This document shows positions 53,920 to 64,000 of a stretch of 64,000 nt of DNA, one piece after another. The notes beneath the pieces were generated by a model. That model was not told where the DNA came from and ran no database searches. It was given only the letters and a program-made list of their open reading frames with translations. Location: NCBI GenBank assembly GCA_007922195.1, contig ML681992.1, positions 34,841,968-34,905,967 of the forward strand, read 5' to 3'. A program made the position numbers and the translations under genes. The stretch's first letter is position 1; each line of letters starts with the position of its first letter. This stretch comes from Podocnemis expansa (Eukaryota; Chordata; Testudines; Podocnemididae).

Positions 53920-54387
53920 ATTTAAAGAGTATTAATTCAACATTAAGGCTCAGAAAGATGGGGTTTGTCTTCCCCTACACTGGACACATGCACTTTATGT
54001 ATCACACACAAAATATGTATTACTCAAGTAAGTAAATCAGAAGGGAAAGCCTTCCAACATTTTTTTAAAGCCCCCAAATTCCTTGAGTATCACAAAAGCT
54101 ACCTGCTTTTTTTTTAAAACCAACTTTCACTCTTAATTTGGACCTCTCAAGTACATGAAAATACTGTTTATGTTATGAAGATCCAACCTACTGCATTAGA
54201 TTTTAATGTTAATTAGTTTAAGTGTAAACGTGAGGCAGTCTGCTAAACTAAGGCAATGTAATGGAAGACATACACTTGCTCGAATTCAGACAATGTGATG
54301 GTAACTGGTCACCAAGATTGCCAAGATACCACCTCTCTTTACTGCTTTTCTCTTTTTTCCTTTTTTCCTTTTTTACCCTTTAAAATT

Positions 54388-54401
54388 CCCCCCCCCCCCC
54401 C
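54388..54401. repeat. C14 homopolymer after TTTTTCC repeats
   Basis: Pyrimidine-rich tract on the plus strand (TTTTTTCC units from about 54352) ending in an uninterrupted C run. Confidence 0.9.
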
Positions 54402-54825
54402 GATTTGCACCCTTTAAATTTTTGTAATAAATACTGATAAATCTCTAGGAAATTTTAAACAAACTAGCAACACACAACTTAAAGTGCCTTATACATAAGT
54501 TAGCTGTACCATTTAATCAGGAAAACATGAAAAGAAAAAATAACATAATATGCACTTGACATGTTAATAGCAGCAAACTGCACGTCTTACTTTTCAGTGT
54601 TCAATTCCCAAACCTTAATGTTTCATTAATACTAGCATATGAATGTGCATACACATACTTGTGTACCCTTTCACAAATCTCTCTCTCATGTGAAAGTGCA
54701 TGAATACACACAAACTTTGTTCTTTAGCACAAACATCTTGAATGTTGAAAGTGATTTATCACATGCAGGATAATGTGCTAATGAAGCTCATCGTAACTGG
54801 GACAACATAAATTACAACTGTTTCT

Positions 54826-55007
54826 CAACTGGCGTTCCATCGACATAGCGAGTATTCTCCAATTGACCTCAACCCCTCCCAGTTTGTGGGGGGAGCAGCT
54901 GAACGGGGGGGGGGGGGAGGGAACAAAGTGGCGTGGGGAGGTGTTCCTGAGAAATTTAAAATGCTACAGCCACAGCGAAGCTTCCCAGTATGTGTTGGCA
55001 TTCTCTG
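54826..55007. mobile_element. hAT-like MITE arms around a PLE insertion
   Basis: TTTCTCAACTGGCGTTCCAT and GGTGTTCCTGAGAAATTTAA resemble hAT MITE ends. GAAATTTAAAATGCTACAGC (54953-54972) recurs inverted after the PLE as GCTGCAGTTGCAGCATTTTA near 55200. The PLE seems to have landed inside this inverted-repeat element. Confidence 0.45.
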
Positions 55008-55172
55008 GCACTTAAAAACTAACAGATTTATTTTTCCTATGAGCTTTCGTGGGAGAAAATCCCACTTCATCAGATGAAAGCTCATGAGAAAAATAAATCT
55101 GTTAGACTAAGTGCCACAGAACTCCTTGGTTTTTTTTGCTGGACTAGACTAACACGGCTGCCCCTTTGGAAC
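55008..55172. mobile_element. Penelope-like element, head-to-head dimer with 13-bp target duplication
   Basis: TTGGCATTCTCTG (54995-55007) and TTGGCATTTTCTG (55173-55185) flank it. The left half is a minus-strand end with an intact CTGATGA...GAAA core. The right half is a plus-strand copy starting in that core (GAAAGCTCATGAG) and running to GACTAACACGGCTGCCCCTT. The two halves meet at CATCAGATGAAAG. Confidence 0.8.
55039..55073 (-). ncRNA. Candidate hammerhead ribozyme motif in PLE end
   Basis: The minus strand reads CTGATGA, A, GTGGGATTTTCTCCCAC, GAAA, GCTCAT. CTGATGA and GAAA are the two invariant hammerhead strands, and GTGGG/CCCAC forms stem II, with one extra A before it. PLEs are known to carry hammerhead motifs in their terminal repeats. 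Stem III would be short and stem I is not evident, so activity is uncertain. Confidence 0.45.
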
Positions 55173-56144
55173 TTGGCATTTTCTGCTGCCTTGCTCTTTT
55201 GCTGCAGTTGCAGCATTTTAAATTTCCTGCCGCTGTTACTGCTGGCATAGAAATCACCTGGACATAACTCACATGTTAAGACTTTTTTTGATGAACCTTA
55301 CTCCAAGAATAGATGAACTTTATTTGAACATGCAACCCCCAAATTCCCATTCAAACTTCAGTAATATAATTTTCAGTCAAGTTGTGTGCATAAAAATTAT
55401 ACAGATATTTGTCCGAAATAAACTCATGGTATACTAGTACAATTGTAAAATTCAGCTTCCTAAATCATTTTCACAGGAATGCATAGTACGCAGATATTAT
55501 GAACATTACAGCTGTTACATAATGGCTTTTTCAAGACAGTTTTTCTCAGGTGTTCCATGTAAACTTATTAATAATTTTAGGTGTGCTCTGGTCCAATATA
55601 GGTTGAAAAACACTGACTTAGAAGACCTTAAGAAAGTATTTACCTCTCTTGAAGGCTCCAAGAGGGGGCTTTGGGGAAGAGTTAACTGCTCAGGTCTTTC
55701 TCTTCCTCTTTTCACTCCCTGCTGCTGCAGCCACTCCTTTTTACCCAGGAAACAGGATTTGGCCCACTGTCTTCCCAACTCACTCAGTCTTTCCTCCTGG
55801 TACAGCAGCTCCATCTCTCCCCCAGATACTTTATAACCACTTAGTCTTGAGGGGTTCAAGATCAGCCAGTGTTCAAAGAAAGCACCAGTACCAAACTTTC
55901 CTTTCTTTCTCAAAAACCAGTTTGATAAACTGTAACTGCACCTGAATTGTTACATATTTTAATTCTAAGAACCTGCTGGAACCTCACATTGATTCTACCT
56001 GAATGGCAAGGAAGTAAAATAGGAGGTCACTGGTAGCATGCAGCTTCCTGTGACACAGAAAAATCCACACATACATTCTCTTGCTCTCTTGGAAATTCAA
56101 AGAGGTAAAAAGCATACATGTTTTACAAGAGAAGTTATTCATTC

Positions 56145-56615
56145 ATAAGGCAGTTGTGAGGCCTCAGCAGGGGACTGCATCTAGTCATGGGTTTCAAACT
56201 TAAAAAAAGGTGCAGACAAACTGGAGAGACTCTAGAGATAAAAGGTTTAGAAAACAAAACCTATGAGGAAAGAATTGTGGGTGTGCAGCCTTTGAATATG
56301 TAAAATGGTAAGACGATGGGGATCTATTGATCTCCATGTCCATTGGGGGCAGGACAAGAAGTAAACTGGGTCAATCTGCAGCGAGAGAGATTTAGGTCAG
56401 CTACTAGGAAAACTTCCTTATTATGAGGATACTTAAGCATTGGAGCAGGTTATGTAGGGAGGTTGTGGAATCCCCATTATCAGTGGTTTTTTAGACTAGG
56501 TTAGATGAAAAACTGTCAGGGATGGTCTAGGAATACTTGGTTCTACTTTAGTAAAGTGGGCTAGACAAAATGGACCTCCTGAAGTTACTTCCAGGCCATT
56601 TCTATGCTTTCCAAT
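56145..56615 (+). mobile_element. CR1 LINE 3' region
   Basis: GAAAACTTCCTTATTATGAG, ATTGGAGCAGGTTATGTAGG, GAGGTTGTGGAATCCCCATT, GGGATGGTCTAGGAATACTT and CTCCTGAAGTTACTTCCAGG follow the CR1 3' order in the sense direction. Confidence 0.7.
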
Positions 56616-57179
56616 CCCTTAAGAAATACTCTAGTGTATTTAGTAACAGGCTCACGCAGCTAGGTCCAATGGCTGCAGAATGTCACACAGTGGTTTGAAA
56701 TGTTAGAGAAATGCAATTATAATTTTATAGCTATAATCTGTCCTGTACTATTTCAGAGGACAAGGAAGTTCTTCCCTCAGGGATTTCTTTGAGTCAAACT
56801 GAGTATGTGTATTACATCCCTACTGCACCACTTTCTTTTTCTTGCTCTTCCACTTCCTCAAGTTTTCATCTCTCTTAAGCCTTTCTTTCTATATATGACT
56901 CTACTCTTCTTCCCTGATCTTCTAAATGTTCATTGTCTTCCATGAGGTGCTTCAACAGAGAAAGGAATTGAGCATTTAGCCTAATGCTATGTTCTTGAGC
57001 TTCCTTGCAGCACGGTGAAATAAATAACCTACTGAAGGAGCCCAGCGATGACAACCATGGATTCTCTTTTATAAGTGCACAGGAGAAGGAAGGGTGCTAG
57101 AGACTATATAATTCCTACAATCTGACATCAGATTTAAAGCTATGACGAGCAATAACCAATCAGGCCTGGAAGTTGTAAC

Positions 57180-57420
57180 ATTTACAGCTCATCTACTGGG
57201 GCATTTGGTAAAGTTAAGACAAATTAACTAAGCCATGAAGTGAATGTGCATTAAACACCCACGTGAATGCTCTCATTCAGATATAAAGTGGCCTTAGTGC
57301 ACTGTAATTTATACCTCCTCAGATTAGGTTACAGCAAACTAAGGATGCAGTTTCTGAATAAGAGCTTCCAAATGAGTGTTTAATGTGCTTCAACTTGTGC
57401 ATAGTTACCTATATAGCTAG
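57180..57420. mobile_element. MITE fragment related to the one near 51.7 kb
   Basis: GTGCATTAAACACCCACGTG, ATGCTCTCATTC and GTGCACTGTAATTTA match inverted blocks in 51650-51830. Ends are not clear. Confidence 0.35.
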
Positions 57421-57429
57421 CCCCGTAGA

Positions 57430-59220
57430 CTCCTATGATCTAATATTAATATGAGTTGGTCCTGAAGAGTAGCTGCATAGAGAATTTTCAGGAAGCATGC
57501 AGCAGAACTTGGTGATAACCTGGTAGATGATGTTCTTCATTCTGAAGTTGGCTACACGAGCATTTTCAGCAGAGCTTGCAAAGGGTGTCAAACATTGCTC
57601 TCAATTTGTCCCATTGCCCTTTCAAGTGTATTTAAACATTGTTATCCCACTGGTGTGAGTAGTGTCATCTGAGTTCAATAATCTAATCACCCTGTAAAGT
57701 GTGCTGGTTATGGTATTTTCTGATAAGAGTAGTGGAACTTAGATGATTTTCTCTACCAGAGCAAAACATACCAGTTTAGGGGGAGCCATGTTTGTCATCC
57801 ACTGCAAAACACAGACTGAAAATCTAAGAGAAGACCCAAGAAAAGTTAATAATGAAGCCATATCTCAAGTCTATGTTGTCCACTTGGGTAACAGTCTGCC
57901 CATCTAAACTTCCTCTGCAATTTTAATTGGATAAACTTCTGTTCTTTCCTCTTTCTAAACTATTGTGCAATACAGCATTCCCATACTCTGTTAAACAAAT
58001 GCTGTGTTCCATTCAATACATGACTGCATGTTAGTGACTAGTGAATTAACAGCCTGTACAGCCCTTTCAAACCATGAGAGGAATTAACAAATGTCAAGTT
58101 AATCATGAGAGCTCTCCACTGAAAACAACAATACTTATTTTAGCCAAGTATAAAAGATTAAATCCTCTTTTGGCTCAAAGAGTTCTCAGATTCCCTAATG
58201 CATCTGAGAAAAATCTTTTCCGATATGAAGTAACCCCTCAAAGAGTTTAAAGGTAGGATTTTCAAAAAAACATTCCACTTGATACCTTGAGAGCTGAGTT
58301 AGGCCAGTGATGAGTGCTTTCGAAAATCCCAGCTTAAATTAAGAAATGTACCAAGTCCAATTCTTTCTCAGCTCCAATGATTTTTCAGAGCCTCAAAGAC
58401 CATTGATTTCAAAACCAACAAATTAGAATTAAACAAATTCAACTACCTGAGTCCTTGGCAAACTGAATACTTTTTTTGATTAGCTGCCCAGAGCAGGTGA
58501 CTAAGATTAAAACAAACATACATGCCATAGATGTATACCCTTACTGTCTTCCCTTCATAGCCAATTTTAGGTCCTGCAGGTACATAAGATACCTATGCAA
58601 CTATTTTTCCACTGAAGACGTACACAATTGGTGCTCAATCATTTTGTCTGCTGGACATTGTTAGTGTAATACACACCAAGGGCTGCTCACTGAGCTGTTC
58701 CTGGGTATCTGTATGATTTTGGGTTGGAAAATAAAAGACTTCCATATTCCCTCTACAGAACAGCGGCTTGTCCAAGAAAGAAAAAAACCCTTTAAAAATA
58801 TTACACTGTCCTTTTATGAACAATTCAGTTTAACTGGTCCTAGTTTTATTTTTGTATCTTGCAGCTATAAACAAGGTTCGGCCATAAGGTTCTTCACTGG
58901 CTTCCATTATAAAACGAATTATCTGTCTGCCCCATACAAACCTTCCTTTTTAAAGAACCAATTGCACAACATAATATCAGATAGTTTTTCAGACATAAGC
59001 TAGACTGAATTCCAATTTGCCCATCCGCTTCTACATGGAGGAAAATCACTATAGCAACCAAAGAACACATCAAGACAGTGTCATTCGAAAGCATTCCTTA
59101 CTTCCAACTGCCTACGTGATTTTTATTTTACTTGATGGGATCAGGACAAGACATAACATATCAGAAAAATTTGTTAGTGCCTTTTGAAACACTTTCATTG
59201 TAGACCAATGGAAGGTAACA
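57430..59220. other. No gene recognised
   Basis: Open frames at 58476-58664 and 58713-59003 have no family resemblance. No repeat boundary is seen. Confidence 0.45.
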
Positions 59221-59224
59221 AATA

Positions 59225-59312
59225 TCTGGGATTTTCCCCTACAAAAGCTCATGCAATAAACAAACTTGTTAGTCTTTAAGTAACACAGGACTCCTTGTTT
59301 GTTCTGCACTAC
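59225..59312 (+). mobile_element. Penelope-like element end, truncated
   Basis: GGGATTTTCCCCTACAAAAG, CTCATGCAATAAACAAACTT, GTTAGTCTTTAAGTAACACA and GGACTCCTTGTTTG. It starts inside the hammerhead-like stem II. Confidence 0.7.
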
Positions 59313-60409
59313 AAGCAACTCCAATAGATGTTAAGGACAGTAAATAACTATTTTTTAGTATCTGCAAATATCACCATCTTAAAACAAAAAAACCACCATC
59401 TTGGCAGCCTCTCTAAGATCCAGCTGTGAGCAAGGCTGAATGAGAAGTGGAGACATTTTCTATGAGAACTTTTTCCAGTTTTTGCCAAAATTTCAAACAT
59501 CAGGAAATCTTTCAATATTCTCCTGCTCTTGCGTTAAGCTAGGAAGTAAAACTGAAGCAAACAGAACAAATCCAAGACTACACATATGTGATAAAAATCA
59601 GAAAGTGAGAGCTAGACTACTCCCTTCTGGTTGCCTCATCAAACTCACACTTGCCTCTAAATTATTTGGTAACTGAGTAAACAACATTTATAAGTCCTCT
59701 CCTGGTGCTGCACAAAAAGAGGGAGAGGGTCCAAGTCAATACATAAATCTGGACCGCGAGGACAGCCCTAATTCAGAAACAGCATTTCTCCAGTTTTTAA
59801 ATCCTCAGGGAACTCTCTTCAAAGTGAAAGAGATGTTAAAGGCAGAATGCACAACACTTAGAACCAACTCACTGGTGAGTTGAAGACCCCTTATGTATAA
59901 TGTACATTGTCTTTAGTTGACCAGATTTTCAGATTTTATCAATGGCCATTAAATGGGTCGGGACCTGGTTACCTGAGAAACCCAAGGTGCAGCACTGCAA
60001 CAACTATCATCAGTACGAGCATTTAAGGTGGAGTCTCCACTGGTTTTAAAAGAGGATGGACAACTGGCAGAGTTTTCTTCATGAGAAAGCTATGGGTCTG
60101 GAATTTTCTACCCCTTTGGTCAATTGATCACCCTTCCAAACATGCTGTAAAGTTCATCTTCTTTCATAGGCTGAATGGATGAGCTGTTGGAGTAGACGTG
60201 GAATGTCTGAAGGAAGAGTTTAAAATCAAATAGAACTTATACAGAGAAAAATAGGTTGTGCTTTTCAATCTCACAAGCACTGCAAAACTAATATCTTCAT
60301 AGGAAGCAGCTTAAAAACACAGCTTACACCACCTTTGTCACCCTCAGTATCTACCAAGTCTCCCTTCTCTAGAATCCAACCAGAAAAGTGACAGAACTGC
60401 CTCCTAGAC

Positions 60410-60598
60410 CACTGCTTCTCAACCACAGTGTCAGGATACATTACTGTGTCGTCACACAATAGTAAGGGTGCTGCAGAGCACTGGGGAGATAGCTGGATTT
60501 GGCCTGCAGGATGGGTGGAGGGGATGGGCTGGTGTTTCCTGTGGGATAATGATATACAACCAAGTATGTCACGAACTGCAAAAAGTTGAGAACCACTG
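60410..60598. mobile_element. hAT MITE with 8-bp target duplication
   Basis: Flanks TCCTAGAC (60402-60409) and TCCTAGTC (60599-60606), one mismatch. Ends CACTGCTTCTCAACC and, in reverse complement, CAGTGGTTCTCAAC. 189 bp. Confidence 0.78.
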
Positions 60599-60784
60599 TC
60601 CTAGTCCATTCATCTTGGCAAACTTAGCTATCACTTTAGAAAGCTTCTGATCTCCCATGTTTAATTCTCTCACAGATGTCTACTACTGTGCACAGTTTCT
60701 TTGTAGTGCTGTATAGACAGGGATTATCACCTCCATGGCCTGGAACAGGATACCTCTGCAACTCCAAATGCCATTGCTTTATTT

Positions 60785-60965
60785 ATGTAAGAATGACCAT
60801 ACTGGGTCTGACCCATGGTCCATCTAGCAGGATATCCTGTCTTCTGACAGTGGCCAATGCCAGCTGCCTCAAAGGAGTGAACACAATAGGTAATCATCAA
60901 GTGATCTATCCCCTGTCACCCAATCCCAGCTTCTGGCAAAGAAAGGCTAAGGATACTTCAGAGCA
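60785..60965 (-). mobile_element. CR1 (L3-like) 3' end
   Basis: Plus-strand text TAAGAATGACCATACTGGGT, CTGACCCATGGTCCATCTAG, TCTTCTGACAGTGGCCAATG and CCCAATCCCAGCTTCTGGCA is the reverse complement of the block found at 5450-5680. Confidence 0.8.
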
Positions 60966-61404
60966 TGGTTTTGCCACCTTATCACACCACGTGCTAGTAT
61001 CTAGTTTGCTGCTCACTATTAACTTAAGCCTATAACAGAGCTGGTTGAAATTTTTCAAACAAAAAATGTTACCCTTGGAAAATGATTTTGACAACAACAA
61101 CTAGGAAGACAACTACTTAACAAATGTTTTGGCTTTTCTTATGAGGAAAATTCAAAATGAGACAATTTTGAAATGTCAATTCAAAAATGAAATATTTCAT
61201 ATATCATTGTTTCATTGAATTGGCCAGTAAGAAAGGAATTAGAAACTAAGGGGAAGTGGCTATCTGAATCAAAATGAATGCATTGTCTATCTGATACAGG
61301 CTTGATGTAAAGAGGAACTTTATTAAATTCCACACTTAAAATGTAGAGTTAGTCACAGACGCCAGACAGAGACATCCCTTGGGGAGGACCTATCCTCTAT
61401 GTCA

Positions 61405-61850
61405 GGCATGGCCAAACTGTGGCTCGGGAGCCACATGCAGCTCTTGAATGAAAAAGTGTGGCTCCTGGAAGAACGTCAGCAAATCAATTTAGGAAAGCAG
61501 CCCCAGCCTAGGACTTCAGGAAGGGGTCAGGACAGTGGGGAGAAGCGTGGCATGGTTGGGACTTTAAAAAACTCGCCACTAGCCTGCAGTCTTCTACGTC
61601 AAGCAGCAGCTAAGTTTTTACTGTGTAGGCCTAATTTTCATGGTAACCTTAAGTAATTATTAGAATCTGACATTAATGGAATCAATATTTGCCTTCTTTT
61701 TATGATAAAATTAAAGCATGCAATGAATTTTAAACTTAGTAATTTTGGAGTAGGTAAAAGTATATGGCTATATACCTCAGTGCAGCTCTTGAAGGTTTAA
61801 CAATCAACTTCTGTGGCTCTTGAGTTCCATAAGTTTGGCCACCCCTGCTA
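61405..61850. mobile_element. hAT-type MITE with GGCCAAAC ends
   Basis: CAGGCATGGCCAAACTGTGG, with GGCTCGGGAGCCACATG after it, and at the other end TGTGGCTCTTGAG and AAGTTTGGCCACCCCTG form inverted ends. GCAGCTCTTGAA occurs near both ends. I could not confirm a clean 8-bp duplication. Confidence 0.65.
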
Positions 61851-62372
61851 GTAAGGGGGAGATGGAAGATGATAAATATGGGTAGGATCTGATAAGAAAC
61901 AGTCAAATAAAATTGTCCAATTCAATTACATCACAATGCCAGACAGCCAAAAAAGGACAATTTTTTAAAGTGAACTTATATGTCAAGTATTAAATGAGGA
62001 TATTGATATAAAAGGGATTCCAGAAACTTGGTAGAATGAGGACAATCAATGGGGTAAAGTAATAACAGGGTACAAAATATACTGGAAGGACACAACAGGT
62101 CATATTGGTGGAGAGGTGACATTATATGTGACAGAAAGCATGGAGTCAAATGAAGGGAAAATATTAAATGAACCAAACTGTATCATAGAATCTCTATGGG
62201 TATCAGTAGGGATATACAACTGACCACCCGACCAGGATGGTGATAGTGACTGTGAAATGGTCTAGAAGATTAGAGAGGTCTTAAAAATAATAAATTCAAT
62301 ATGGGGAATTTCAACTTGGTACACATCACCTCAGGACGAGATACAAAGATAAAGATTCTAGACACCTTAAAC

Positions 62373-62510
62373 CAGTGATTCTCAACCTTTTTCAGGTTGC
62401 GACACACTTGGTGATGTGTTGTGACCTTACAAGACATACCAGCCCACTCCACACAAGTCAAATCCAGCCATCTCCACAGCTCCCTGCGACACACTTACTG
62501 CTGTGTAGTT
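62373..62510. mobile_element. hAT MITE fragment inside CR1, 8-bp target duplication
   Basis: CCTTAAAC at 62365-62372 and 62511-62518. Left end CAGTGATTCTCAACC is typical; the right end (CTGTGTAGTT) is not. CR1 sequence resumes directly after the duplication. Confidence 0.75.
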
Positions 62511-63389
62511 CCTTAAACAACTGCTTCTTGGTGCAACTAGTCCTGGAACCCAGAAGAGAAGAAACAATTCTTGATTTAGTTCTAAGAAGAGCACAGGATC
62601 CGATCCACAAGGTGAATAAAGCTGAAGTGCTTGGTAACAGTGACCATAACATAATAAAATGTAACACCCTCATAGGGAGCATAAGAGAGACACCAAAGCA
62701 GCCCATCACTGTAGTATTTAAATTTCAGAAAGGAGGACATAAAATGAGGAAAACACTTACACAGAAATTAAAAGGTACATTGCCAAAAGTGAAATACCTG
62801 CAAGCTGCATGGAAACTTTTCAAAGACACCATAATACAATTTAATGTATCTCCCAAATTAAAAAAAAACATAGTAGGAGGACCCAAGCAAATGTCACCAC
62901 GGATAAACCACAAAGTAAAAAAGATCAGTTAGAGACAAGAAAGCATCCTTTAAAAAGTAGAGTTAAATCCTACTAAGGAAAATAGAAAAGAGCATAAAAT
63001 AAGGTAAATGAAATGCAAAAATAGAACTGGGAAAGCCAAAAAGAATTTGAAAAACAGATACACAAAGACTGAAAAAGTATCAGCAAAAAAAAAAAGGGGG
63101 GGGGGGAGATTTACATCAGAAGAAGAAAGCCAGCTAAACCACCAGGGGGCCCACTCAAAGATACAAAAGGAGCACTCAAAGAAGATAAGACTACTGTGGA
63201 GAAATTACATGAATTCTTTTTAATCAGTCTTCGTGGCTGAGGATATAGAGGGCAATTGCCAAATCTGAATCATTCTTTTTAGATAACAAATCTGAGGAAC
63301 TGTCCCAGATTGAGGTGGCATTAAGAGGTGGTTTTGGAACAAAACCAGTAAATTAAACAGTAATAAGTCACCAGCACTAGAGTTCTGAA

Positions 63390-63433
63390 AAATAAACAAG
63401 GAGTCCTGTGACACTGAAAGACTAACAAATTGA
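63390..63433 (-). mobile_element. 44-bp Penelope-like end with 12-bp target duplication
   Basis: TAGAGTTCTGAA flanks both sides (63378-63389, 63434-63445). The insert is AAATAAACAAGGAGTCCTGT, then GACACTGAAAGACTAACAAA and TTGA, a very short piece of the PLE end. It interrupts the CR1. Confidence 0.8.
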
Positions 63434-64000
63434 TAGAGTTCTGAAGGAAGGAAACATGAAAATACAGAATTACTAACTGTGATATGTAACCTACCATTTA
63501 AAACAGCTCCTGAACCAGAGACCTGGAGGATAGCTAATATGACACCAATTTAAAAAAAATCAAAGAAACAATCCAGAGGCAATCCTGGCAATTAACCAGT
63601 AACACTAACTTCAGTATCAGGCAACCTGATTGAAGCTATCATAAAGAAAAGAACTATAAAAAACATAGATGAACATAATTTGCAGGGGAAGAGTCAACAC
63701 AGCTTTTGTAAAGGAAACACATGCCTCATCAATCTATTAGAATTCCTTGAGGTGGTCAACAAGCATGTACACAAGGGTGATCCAGTGGAAATAGTGTACT
63801 AGGACTTTCAGAAAGCCTTTGACAAGGTCCCTTACCAAAGGCCGTTACGTAAGCAGTCACAAGAAAAGAGCAATGATCCTTTCTTGGATTAGGAGCTGGT
63901 TAAGAGACAGGAACAAAGGGTAGGAATAAATGGTCAGTTTTCAGAATGGACTCAGGTAAATACAGTAGTACCCAAAGGTACTGGGACCAGTGCTGTTCAA

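Larger units (their letters stand above)
61975..64000 (+). pseudogene. Old CR1/L3 LINE, endonuclease to reverse transcriptase, with two insertions
   Basis: The plus strand gives endonuclease-like text (GYKIYWKDTTGHIGGEVTLY and ESLWVSV between 62070 and 62210), the linker (VLGNSDHNIIKCNTLIG near 62640), then GKSQHSFCKGN at about 63690 and DFQKAFDKVPYQRPL at about 63805-63850, as in CR1-clade ORF2. It has many stops and indels. The copy is broken by 62373-62510 and 63390-63433 and runs off the window end. Confidence 0.75.

Noticed and set aside
54608..54626. ATGAAACAT on minus as the missing first ELMOD1 exon
   Set aside because: It is followed at once by TAA and has no donor.
1..64000. Cryptodiran tRNA-SINE copies, CRISPR arrays, bacterial-type operons
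   Set aside because: No clear SINE of that type, no regular spacer array and no dense gene layout; the sequence is vertebrate.

Overview
The window is vertebrate nuclear DNA, most likely from a turtle or crocodilian. It is AT-rich and sparse in genes. It is full of CR1-clade LINEs, Penelope-like retroelement (PLE) ends, hAT and Harbinger-type MITEs, MIR-type SINE relics and two LTR-like blocks. CR1 3' ends of the TCATAGAATCATAGA type together with many DNA-transposon MITEs fit turtles or crocodilians better than birds or mammals. The lineage is an inference.

One protein-coding gene is readable: ELMOD1, on the minus strand. Ten coding exons lie between 48069 and 20962. Every intron has GT/AG ends and every junction keeps the reading frame. 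The joined exons give 328 codons plus a stop. That equals the 334 residues expected for ELMOD1 less six N-terminal residues, which must lie on an exon upstream that I could not find. The catalytic Arg of the ELMO GAP domain is present. Two coding exons are tiny (29 and 24 bp).

Layout. 1-20 kb is the 3' flank of ELMOD1: a CR1 endonuclease fragment, MITEs, an LTR, an RTE-like relic, a plus-strand CR1, a 2.4-kb hAT-type element (14661-17046) loaded with nested CR1s and a Helitron helicase fragment, and a fold-back PLE (17578-18985). 20.9-48.1 kb holds the ELMOD1 exons and introns, with a CR1 split by a MITE at 22.4 kb, three TWA-flanked palindromic MITEs at 30.3, 32.5 and 37.9 kb, a hAT MITE at 41.1 kb and MIR relics. 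48.1-64 kb is upstream of the first exon found, either a long 5' intron or 5' flank. It contains a second LTR-like block, MITEs, a fold-back PLE with a well-preserved hammerhead-like core (55.0 kb) and a long decayed plus-strand CR1 at the right edge.

The most notable non-genic signal is the PLE terminal repeat. Many copies carry CTGATGA, a GTGGG/CCCAC-type stem and GAAA, matching the core layout of a hammerhead ribozyme. Several are arranged as inverted dimers with 12-13 bp target-site duplications.
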